Below are positions 49,101 through 61,100 of a DNA stretch of 64,000 bases, in pieces; positions within the stretch are counted from its first letter, which is position 1, and every line of letters begins with the position of its first letter. The translations under genes were made by a program, and so were the position numbers. This DNA comes from Taenia hydatigena (Eukaryota > Platyhelminthes > Cestoda > Cyclophyllidea > Taeniidae), in contig JADWOT020000008.1 of NCBI GenBank assembly GCA_036345935.2, forward strand, positions 13,327,733-13,391,732, given 5' to 3'. The notes beneath the pieces are model-generated. The model was given only the letters and a program-made list of their open reading frames with translations, was not told the DNA's origin and searched no databases.

Positions 49101-52100
49101 GAGCTCCCGTTCTATCCGTCTCCCGTTTGCGTGATGTCCTAGCCATTGACGAGGATATTGAACCACCTAGTTTGCCCACTCTCATCCCTACAACCCTCAG
49201 AAAGCCAGCGGTGGTGGCGAACTCCTCTGCCGTCACCGCGGTTTTGCGTGCCGTTGACATGGACGAATCAAAGCCGACGCAATTTATCCTCCGTGGAGTG
49301 GGTGGTCTGCACGCCTCGCTGTACCTCTTCAAGACTCCCTTTGAGGAGATAGGCTATGGGACGACGGACCAAGGCCAGTGCACCCAGTACGCACCCCAGT
49401 ATCCCTCACCCAATCTCCAGTTGCAGCCGGTGGTCAGAGGCACCGAGTTGAAGGAAATTTTAGGGGCGTTTGAGCCTGGGCTACGTACCTTGGGGGACGG
49501 AGCTTTTTGGCCCTGGACGGTGCAAATGTTCTTTGGTGAGCGGGTCGAACATCTTTTTAACTGGTATTTATTTTCTGTGAGGGGTTGAATATCAAATTGA
49601 GATAGCAATGATATGGTAGTCATAAAATATGTAAACTTGGGTGAATCGGGTGACACTGTGCTAATCCATGCGTACTCTCAACTCTTTTTTAAACTGGTTT
49701 TAAAATACGCAGGCTCTATTACTACTCTTTCTCTACTCATTAAACAGTTAAAAGGATGGGGGATGATTTACTCTCTTATGCCTTGAATATGGCACGTGCG
49801 CGCTCTATTTACTTGGAATGATTAATGGTTGTCAAAATGGTATATTTATTCCAATTCTTCTGTTAATATGCGCATAATTTGGGTGACGTCTTCATGCGTA
49901 TCTCAGGCGTTTGTGGTGGACCATTTGATTTTCCCACTCCCTTTGTAGTATTATTGCGTTTCGCTTCCCTTTCTCACAGATACAAAGCCAGTAATAGAGC
50001 TTCAGCCCCCGCCCCTATTGCCAGCCTGGCTCTTTTCCACACGCGCACGTCGATTTCCGTTCCACATCGCTCAGACAGGTAGTAGGACGGGTCCCGGCCC
50101 TGGAAACCGACACCATGTGAAGGCACCACGCCGTCGGCGCAGAAAGCGGCGTCGGGTGACTCGAAGCATTGGTATCGGTAATGCCTCTAAGTCTTCCTCC
50201 CCTTCGGTCACTTCCTCCTCTGACGGCACCGCTACTTCCAGGTCATCTACCTCTTCTTCTTCCTTTGAGGACAATTTCCAGAGTTCGCCTTTTGAGGAAC
50301 TGCAACCGATCATTCGGTCGAGGAAACGACGCTTACAGAAGAAAACTACCATACCGCACATCCATCGTAGTGCTTGTAAGTGTCCCGTGCTAAGATAGTT
50401 TTTGAGAAGGAAGCATGATTCCTTCCTAATCTCTACCTTTGTTTTTTGTCTTACCTCCTTTCTCTAGTTGGTCGGCGCATAATCTCGGGCGACAAACGAG
50501 CGCGTGAGTCTGGATTATTGATGTGCTCTCAGTTGGGCTTGCAAATGTTTGTGCTGTCTAAAGGAGATTTAAAACTTCACTTATTAATCATATCGAAGCT
50601 CTTGTGCTGTTATTAGACCTACGGCTACTCCAAAATTAAATAATTTTTCATGGTATTGCGTTTTAAACCCGGATTCATTCTGTTAATCAAGTTACTTTCA
50701 TTTTTTCTTTCACACTTTAGAATTTTATGTTTGATTTTTTTCTCCAGAAATGACGTCCACTTTTCGTTTTTCTCTCTATTGGGCTGTTATGTTTAAGCAT
50801 GACATGCTTCTTTCCTACATTTTAATTTCAGTTGATGAGCGAGACGTGGAGATACGAAACAGTCTGCATGCCAAGCGTGCAAGTTGGAATAAATTGGAAG
50901 ATCAATTGGTAATTCCTTCACTTCTTGAATTTTCACCTCCGTTTTTTCTATGCTTTTTATGTTGTGGGAACTATCTTTTGTGTTCCCCCTTTAGCTGCTC
51001 ACTTGTCGTGTGGCGTCACTCTTTTTGGTTGGCCACACAAGGGAGTACGTCTGCATTCCCTACGTCATTGTACGTGACATTCTCCATGAATACTTTCCTC
51101 TGGTAAGCTAAGATACTGTTCTCCAGATGTTACTTAATAATTTCATCTATTTCTCTTCATCGCCTTTTGAGTTTACCTAGGTGCAGTGAGCATCTAATAT
51201 GTTTTTAAGTGAGATGACTGGTAGCTGCAATTTATTTTCATGAAATTCAAGTATCTACATGCCTTGTGGGATGATTGGAGTTTGGTCGCCGCATTGTTAC
51301 GCATTTAAAGGCTTAAGTCAATGGAGTAACTGATGTAGTTGGTTTTCAATAACTGAGAACTATCGGGAATCTACAACTGATATTTCACACAATTTGTGTC
51401 CGGTTTCTGCCACCTCATATGGTGCAAGAGATCGCAGATGAGTTTTTTACGCCCTCATAACGATTGGTTTCCTTCATGCTAGACTCCGTTCCAACCTGTT
51501 CATAGATTCCTAAGATCACTACCTATTCTCTTGCCGAATACCTATGACCCGTTATTTCTGTTGCCTTCCAGGCGTTATTACGCGGCTGTCTTTTTCTGTG
51601 TTTAAATTAAAGTCAACTTTTAATTTAAGCTTTAATCTTTGATATTCATTGTCCTATTACATTTATCATCCTAATCAATACCTTTTGGAAGGAACATGAC
51701 TGTAACCACTAGTTGCTCATACTTGGTTTTGCAACTTGTACTCGAGTGGGTTGGCTTCATGGACATGCAAAGATAGGAAGCCTTTAGCTTCCTAGAGCAT
51801 AAGCATTTCAGTCTTATGGAGACGCATAATGTCTGTTTAACTAATTGAAATTGGATCGCGTGTCGTTATATACTCTTGTTACAAGACTAACCATCAAGCA
51901 TTTTAGAAACCCACCTTGTTTCTACGGTGCTTCTACTTTTATTTTCCAATCGGTGTTCTCCATCACAAGTACACTAAAACTTCGTGTTTTTTGTTTGCTC
52001 TCAGTTGGTTCGTTATTGTATGAATACTCCGCGATATGGACGTATTACAGTCAGCAGCCACCAATGATGGGCTGAAGAATGTTCTGCAAAGCCTCCATAT

Positions 52101-55100
52101 TGCTGCTACATCACTCTTTGTTTCCATTTTCTATTCTCAATAGGAGAGCCACGATAAGACGAGTTTGGCTTGCGCTCGGCGTCTAAAATTCCTCCTTATG
52201 CTGCGCAACGATGAGCGCACACGGACGGACATTCTCCTTACGAAAGTCTCCAGTGATCCTGAACTTCTGACCAAGGTGGGTTTACCCCTACCTCTCTCCC
52301 CTTCTCTCTGTCATACGTATGTTCCAACGGAAGATAGTGTCCTTTCATTTTAAAGTGCATTTTTGACAGCGATAAACGAGCTCGTGGTTCTTTAGTGCTG
52401 TGCCACCCTAAGAGGCCTTATGAGGTAGATCCACAACAATTCCACAGAAAAACTGTGAGGTTACTAGCAGAACTCTATTTCACCAGTTCAGTTGCTGAAT
52501 TGCGTGACTAAAAAAGTCCACACATTCAGATGTTCTCTTGGAGTAGGTGTTGTACAGTGAATTCGTTTCCTTTTCATCCTTTTGGTCTCGTCCCTATCGC
52601 TATCGGTGGTCACTCTCCTGGTTGAGTCATCATAGGGTCGCCGATCATATTAAAATCATCCGCAAGGTGACAATGAGGGTCATGTAGTGGTTTTCCACTA
52701 AGAATCAACTATGGTGACGTATGTCGTAGATTTCTGTGAATCTAACTGTCTCTTTACTGATTGCAAATTGTATCACAAGAGATCATCTACTTTGTGTTTC
52801 CTGGTATTGGACGACCTTCTTCAGTTAGTACATGTCCGTTTAGGTAATTTCATGAAACGGTTTTGCCTTTGTCCCCTACCTTTCAAAAGGTATGAGATGC
52901 CAAATCAATTGTGCTTAGCCCCCTACTTGTGGGTAGTTTTCAATTTCTTACATCGCGGAGAAGGTCTGATCTTTGGGAGACGCTAATGGTTTAATAAATG
53001 CATGAAAATATTGATCGCAGTTCTACGAGCCTGCCCGACGCGTACAAAATCCGATCCTTCTTCATCGTTGTGGAGTAAATGGAACCTAAGGATTTAATGT
53101 TCGTAAAAGTCGGCATTATTTTGTTTGCTTTTTTATTGTAAGTCTCCTGATTCAGTCGTCTTCGGTACATACCCTCCTCTGCTTCTAAACCTCAAGATGT
53201 GACAGAACTAACCCTTATGGAAGTAATTCTGTCAACGACTCGAAAAGACCTGAGTATGGATTCCAGCATAGATATGCACTTACCTAGTGTAGGCACTTGA
53301 TGAACAATGAGACAAGTTTTCTTTGAATATCTTTGTCTTACTTGTTTGCTTTGCAGTGTCGCATTTATGTTTGCTTTTACACTACAGTGACAGTATGCTT
53401 GACAATCTCACCAAGCAAAAGTGAGGAGTGCATGTGTGTAAAGTGCGATTTCGTGTCAACAGCAAAGCTATGGTCGTAATAGTTTAATGGCTACTGTTCT
53501 TATCGTTTTTTGCCACCATTCCATTGCTCCCCTGTTCTGGATACTCCAAAACTCCAGGCATCCGCAGATCTTCTTCATACCACATCGAAATTCTTTTTTA
53601 GAATTTGCTTACCAACCCCATTACTAATGTAGCGTACAGATAGCTCCTAGGGGAGGGTGGGCTTCACAAGGTACACGAATCCGATGAATATTTTGAAGAG
53701 ATAATAGATTATTAGCGTAAGTGCAATTTGTCCAAAGCTCCTCACCAACATTGCGGAGGGTAAAATTGTAGGAGAGCAAAAGTTCTGCTTAGATGTACCA
53801 ATAAGTTAACCATTGTTTTAGTTGTTGAAGAGTGTTTTAAAATTGCCTTTTTATTGGATTTATCGATGCTCTTTGATTGCATTCATACTGCTCATTTTTA
53901 AAGTCGCATTTACTTTGTTGTTTCTCCTACAGTGGTGCAGCGTAATTGACACTCTGACAGAAGGCAAGGTGATGGATCTGTTTATGCTGCGTGATTTTGT
54001 AGTACTATTAGAAACAACTATGGTAGTTTGATCCCAAGTGTTCTTTTCCGCCATTTGTGTGTGCTTATTTGTGTTTGTGTTGTGCTCAGTACAACATCGG
54101 AAAGACGGCTTGGATACACCTCTACAATCGCGACGCAAGACAAGCGCATCAGCTGTTCAAGGATCTGGTGCGTCTCATTGTAAAGAATTTCGTTCCCGAC
54201 CTCTGCAACCGATGTGCTCACGTTGTCAACAAATCTCTTCTGATACGTAAGTTGGCTGAGGAGAAGATCTTCTCGTTCAACATTTTAACTTACGTGAATT
54301 TTGTGGAATATCCATGTCGCTGTCTTTTTTTCGGCTTGTGGTGTCAATCTTTTGCCATGTGCCGTCATGATAGGGTATGATTGATTTAAACCGATAGGAA
54401 ACTGATTTGTGTCGTGGTTTGAAGTTTTGTTACCTTCTCAAAATGCCAGGAAAAGGTCTGTTTTCATTCGTTTAGCAGAAAAAAGTTATTTACCTGTTAC
54501 ATCAGAAGTCACAGCGGACAAAATTTCAGCTTTAAATCTAACGGAGTGAATGTGTGTGTAAGAGAGGGAGTCCTCATGTGCCCAAGTCGAATTGGATTAA
54601 AAAAAGAAAACCATCAAATGTATTATCGGTGCCTTACGCTAAAAGGCTGGAATTTCACGTCAAAATGGAATAATTGTTAGAATTGGATCTCTGCCGCAAT
54701 GGCAAATGGGTAGGTCGAAATTATTTTCATAGCTTCTTGGTACAGTATCTTTTTGTGCTAAGTACTCCATTTTGCTCTCTTTACAGCTAACATATTATTT
54801 GTTTAATTCAGGTCACCTCGCCCCTTTTAAGTTGCTCACACTAGTAACACTCCTCTCGTAAATTCGTAATACCGACCTTTGTGCTTAATCCCCTAATAAG
54901 TGTGTGTGTGTGTGTGTGTGTGTAAGTCCCTTTCCAGTTTGTGAAAACCCTCATTTTAGTTCATTTGAATGTTTCAGCTCTTGTCCTTTTTATTGGCGAT
55001 GAGGCAATTATGGATTAGTTTTTAGGGAGTAAGTCCAGTCAAGTACAAGTCCTTGTCATTGAAAACAGATAAATTGGTTAGTTGTGGAATTGACTAATAA

Positions 55101-58100
55101 GGTTTGCTCCGTAGGAACACAATCACTCCCAAGGTATCAAAAACAGTTGAATGAAATCCATATCTCTCACAATTGGTTCGTTTCATGACGAATGCATGAA
55201 TGGCTTGTTCAACTAATATCAGCATTGCTGCCTTCAGATTGTCTGATCTCCTTTCAATATGCGCGCGAATAAGCACGTTAGAGGTCAGGACCATTAACAG
55301 CAATGACAATATCATGAGTTTATTCCTAATGAGTCTGATACTTTCTCCGCTTTGAGGTGGGCTTGAAAGTTGGCGGCCAAAAAGAAGGCATCATCTTTGT
55401 CATATTCCGGAAGACAAAACTTCGGTTTTTACTAGCCACGATAGTTTTCCACAAGGTGAAAGAGTCTTGACTATCCTAGCGCAGTTTAACTTTGAAATCA
55501 TATTTGGCAGTCTTTGTCAGTCATTTCACTGTTACCTTTTTCTCTGCCATAGCGACTGCTGGGGTGGCAGGAAGTGAGGAAATGGAAGCACGGACGGCTC
55601 TGCTTCTTTCCTCCGTTCGCGAGGTGCTTCTGCATCCGCGGGAGGCTCTTCACGCTCGCTATGACTTTATCCTTCTCGCTTCCATACACAACGATCGAGG
55701 TCTCCCAGATATTGGGCAAAACAGGCCTGCCATCGTGGTGGAGGCCTTGAGGAACCTTTTTCTTGTAAGTCACTTCATGCCTTTAATCCCGGTAAGTAGT
55801 TTTATTTCTTGTGCCGTTATCGATTCCCTCCTTAGAAGCATCAGGAGCCGCTCACAATTTTCTCCCATTGACTTTGAAGGTCAATGTAAAAGTTAAGAAT
55901 TTGGGCCTCACCCCTATGTCTAAAGGGATGTTTTTTTTTTTTCTCATACACATTATAGAATTTTTTACTGAGCTTTTTTAACGGTCTGCTGACTGAGCGT
56001 CTGAATAGATTGTTGTGATAAGCAGCATTTATACTTTTGTATTCTAAGGTACTTTAAGCAAGAGGACACGTCAGTTATTATCTGCACACTATCCACACGT
56101 CCAGATGACAACGCTTGCTTCATGTGCATGATCAAGTGCAGACGGGATTCTTAACCTCTTGAATACTGAATAACGACTGCAATGCAATTTGAAAGTGGGC
56201 AAAAAGGGCCTCTCTTCAAGGATAGTGTATTCAAACTTCGGTGCAAAAGAAAAAAATGGGAACGGGTTTTGGGATAAATAAGTAGTCTTTCCAATCTTCA
56301 GCATGCACACTGTCGTTCCTTCCAAAGATAGTTTTCTGTAAATCATTATGAATACCTGTTTGCCCAATCTAAGGTCGACTATTTCTCGCCCTTCGTATTA
56401 GGGCTCCATCCGCTTCCGACCCGAAGCGCAGCATCCTCATGATTCTGCGCTCTTCAACCGCATCCTCAAACAGTACCCCTATGAGCAGATGAGCGAGGCG
56501 GTGAAATGTCTCGCCTCCACTGATTCGCTCCGCAAGCACAAGAGCTCTGAAGTTAGTACAGCATGAAAAATGAGTTTAAATTGTCACTCTACTACTCCGT
56601 AGTTATCATGAGTATTTTGTACTTGACTGATGAATGTTATTTTTATGCTCTTCAGGACTGTGATCTCAACATTGCTGGCCAATTTCGTGTCAAGACTACT
56701 TTGCGGCAAGTGTTTGTAAAACAGTCTCTTCTCACCTCATATTATTCTTCACTTAAGGGTTTTTGTGCTCTTGCCACCTACCTATCCATCGCAGGTCGCC
56801 AAGCAAATATTTTGTGATTTTTGGTCGGCTTTCCCGTCAAGATTATTGGTCACGGCCTCGACTCACTATTTCCTCACATTCGTGCTTAGCGATCCACTAC
56901 TGCCTTAAGGATCACTACAACCGTAAAACTCACTTTGAATTTAAATTTAACAGATGCGAAACCGCAACCGCTAATTAATAAGCAGAGGTGGTGCTTCTCT
57001 GTACCCAAAAAAATCCTAATAATGTTTCCTTTTTGACTTCTCTAGGTTCTCTTCTTGGTGTAATGTACAGATGTTCATCTACATCCGCTTCTTCATGGAG
57101 ACATGGAAATTATACAAGCAGTTCTCCGAGGAGGCAAGGCGTTTTCGTGGACGTCAGCAGCGTCTGAAAGTGAAGGAGTTGGAAGCGCCACCATCGCTGC
57201 CGTCGTCACTACAGCCACCACCGCCAAGTGAGTGGCTGGTGGCTAAACATGAGTTTTCGGAACCCACTTCGGGCGGACTGGTGGCGACTTTCATGGAACT
57301 GCTTTACAGCAAAGCAGTAAGTTGGTTAAACTGACACGAACATTCAACTTAAAAATAAATTGACCAGAAATTATTCAAACACCATGGATGACTAGGCTGT
57401 AGAGAGAGTTAGCCAATTTTGCATGTTAGTTTGTAACTGTTGGTGAAGAAGTTCAGAGAGCTGGACTACGGTAAACTGCCACACCGGTGCGCTCTTCTTT
57501 GTTCCCTCTACTCCCTCTTCCCTTATTCAGGACTGTTCGTGTTTGTAGCTGCCTGCACTGCACACCTTTTCCACGTACCTACCTGTGATTTCACGAAAAC
57601 TGCTGTAAAAACGGAGCAAAGCTTGCATTGTAAAATTGAACATTTTTTGCTTTTCGATCTGGCGAGTATAGCGATTTTTGTGTATTCCTATGAAACTAAC
57701 AGAATTCTGCGATTTGTTACTGCTACAAATCGTCTCATGCCGAAGCTATTTCATCTTTTAATCATTTTTAAACACCACCTAGTCACGTGGAATTGTACCC
57801 TGTTAAGGGTCACCTTTGCCCCCAACTTGCCATTAATTTTTGTTCTTGTTGAATTCATTGAGTTTTTTGACAGAAAACTCAAAAGGTTGTTTTATTTTTC
57901 ATTGCAGCAAGTGAAATTACGAGTTAGATTTGATATGAGCTGCATTAGTATTCTGCGGAGGCCCTGCATGTCACTTGGTGAGCCCACTTTCCGTACATTG
58001 CACAAAATGGCTACTTATAAACTATAAATAAAAGTGTTATCGTTTTCATTATTTCAGAGGATCGCAAACGACACTTGCAAAGTGGGAGTGAAGAGGAGCA

Positions 58101-61100
58101 CAAGTCCCCTGCTCCTAAGTTGACGCGTAAGGGTACTCCACCGCACTTTGGCGAATCGACCCATATCGGCATGACAGTAGCTCTACTAGAGGGTGTAGAT
58201 GGCTCCAACGCCTCATCAACCATCACCGAATCTCTGATGGATATCCTTTTGGAGGGTGTTGGTGGGGTGGGTGGTCGGGCGATAAAGGGTAAGACTCCGC
58301 GTATCGATATTCGTCTCTCGCTCAACGGCGGATCAGTCGAAGCAGTGGCGCCGTCCACGCAGACTCATATCACTGTGATTGATGGTATGCTACCCACGTC
58401 TTGTCTTCCACGTTTCCATCGATTGGTTAAACTATACATTTTTGGTTTTGACAGGAGAACCAGAACACAAGAAGATATGTCGTCGTGCTTTGGCAAAGTT
58501 TCTAGCACCGTTAAACTGGGATGCAGCTGCCGCAAAGGCGATGACCGGTGAATCATGCATTTCCAAATCGACTGATAATGCTCCTGCCACCACTGGTGAT
58601 CGGTATGATCGGGTGTTGGAATTTGTCTTTTCCGCGGGGGATCTTGGCAGAACATTTGTTCAACTGCAGGTACATTGAAAATTTCGTTTACTAAATGAAG
58701 CTTAGAAATCATGTCCACCTTGTTCTAAAATCCAATGAGATTAAATTGTGGTATTACAGCAAACACCATTTGGTTTGATTTTGAGACAATCCCTATCCTA
58801 GTCAATTAGACGCCTCAAAACTTCTTGGTTTAAATGTGATTTTTCAAAAGGATGTTCAGAAACGTATTGCAAAAGAGTTTGATTCGAAAAGTTTTTTATG
58901 AATGAACCGGTGGAGGATTTCTCAAATAAATATGTTGCAATTGTAGGATAGATTTTCGGACTCTAAGGCGACAAGTCATGTTTTGCGCCGCCTTATGGAC
59001 GATCAGAAGGTAATTTCACCTTTTTGTATGTGAATTTTCGACTTCAATCTAAAATCATTCGTCTATCGCACCAATTTCGAGCTCATATATAGACGAGGTC
59101 TTTCCGTTGTTCAGTTGGTTACTTAGCTTACTTAATTCCGGATAAATCAGTTTTCATTTGAATTCGGTGCCATGTTTTCTCTTTCTCCCTAAAGTTAACT
59201 TTAAATGTGCTCTATAGTATTTCTCTTTAGTATGCTTTGGCTATTGTAAAGTAGAGGGTATATCCCACATGTTTTGATTCACTTCCAAGCCATGTTGCCG
59301 GTAATGCGTAACTGATGCATTCCACTTTGCCTGCCTGAAAATGCGCTCTAGGTGGGATTCACACCGAAGAAGTGCTTTGCTGTTGTCACAATACTCGTGT
59401 TTTTCAGGGCGATTTCATAATGTGACCCATTTGTAATTATTTAACAGTCACAAGCAAAAGTATAATTGCTTAAATTTCAGTCTCCCATTTTCAAAATGCC
59501 TATCCCATTTCTCACAAAATCATGTGATTGTTCACCGCCAGGGCAAGGTGATAAACACTAGGAGAAATGCCACCAAGCGAATGTGGGAATTGAGGCAAGG
59601 TAGTATCACCTTCTCGTCTTAACTATAGATACGTCTTTTCGTGAGTGAGTTTTGCGCAATGGCTAAGAATGTGGTATTCCTTCCATTGGTTGACCATTCC
59701 CGACTTTCTGAAAAAGAAGGCCGCCTTGCACATCTTTGAGTTGTATCGCAATCGGCGTTTGGCCTTCAAGAGTTGGAGGAACCCGTCTACACTTGACCGC
59801 GCACAAAGCAAGCGTCGTCATTTAGGGGCATAGTGGCGTGTGCCTCGGACGTGTGGATAGGGCCGTGGATGAATTGTTCGGGATAACCACTGTCGTATTT
59901 TCTTGCTTACCGGAAGTTGTAATGAAAAGTACAAGAGCTATTTCTCAACAAGTCAATCAAGAGTCTAGTCAGCAAACAGCCTACAATGCATGGCCCAGTT
60001 TGATACCGTACGCAAAGGTAGTGGTGAACTAGTTGATAGTCTTTGAAGCCCATTATTGCCTGTTAGCGTGGTATGTAGAACTCATAGCCACCATAATGGC
60101 TTTTCCTTCTCTCACATTAATCGTGGATTATTTTAAGCAATCTAAATGCACGATTTGGCTTTGTTAGGAAGATAGGATCTCCTTTGACGCAACGAAACTA
60201 TATTTGAAAGGCTTATCATTAGGATCCGGATGTTCCAACGATTTCTGGGCAATTCTTTCTGCTACTGCATGCCGCATCTCCAGACGGATAGACAGTAATC
60301 GTCGCGCGATTAGAGTTAAGCTAAGGTTGTACACAGGCTTGAATCATATCGGCTAGCTTTAACCTATGCCTTATGACTTGAAGGCTCAAAGCAAGTAGAA
60401 AATGGTAGTAAACACATTGAAAATCTCGGTGGCGATAAACTGAGGTGTCAATCTATGCTTCATGGTGTATGCATGCAAATGGTTGCATGCTTTTTGCAAG
60501 TGGTTGCAGGTCACAACAAGTGATTGCAGCGACATGCTGAGAAATGCACGAGATTTGTTGCTCACCTTATGTCTTGTATCCGGCCAAGGATGATGCAGTT
60601 GCGTTCTTTCGTTGCAATGTTTGCTGTAAAATGCCTTATATCATTCACCCTCCCTTTATTCTCGAGACTTATTGGTACCGGCACTTTTCCAAACAGCCCT
60701 CACAACCGTAGTGGGGGCAAGGGGGGAAGTGGAGCCGGACAGAATCTAACCACAATGGTCATGGCATAGCTAAATCAATTCATCCTTCAAATCGAAAAGA
60801 ATACATGTAATGAAAGGAAGGTGTATGGCTGGATAGATTCGCTTAATTCTTTAGAATAGGTTACCATTTAAGTGTATACTTTTCGTAATTTCTTGAATAA
60901 ATCCAGCCTGCCAGCTACAGCAGATAAATTTTCAATGGAAGACCACTCGTTTCACTTCTACGTTAAAATCCATGGTACAGTAATGTTGCAGTCCACATCT
61001 CATATTTAAGGTACGGTGACTAAGATTTGGCCTCTTCCATCTCAGTTTAAATCTCCATTGAAATTTCACTGATAAATTTATGCGAGTTACTGTAATTTTT

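Noticed and set aside
57440..58027. 195-codon open frame in the GTF3C1 gene
   Set aside because: Hydrophobic and Leu/Phe-rich as expected from a T-rich intron. Only its first few codons (KFRELDY) fit as a micro-exon.
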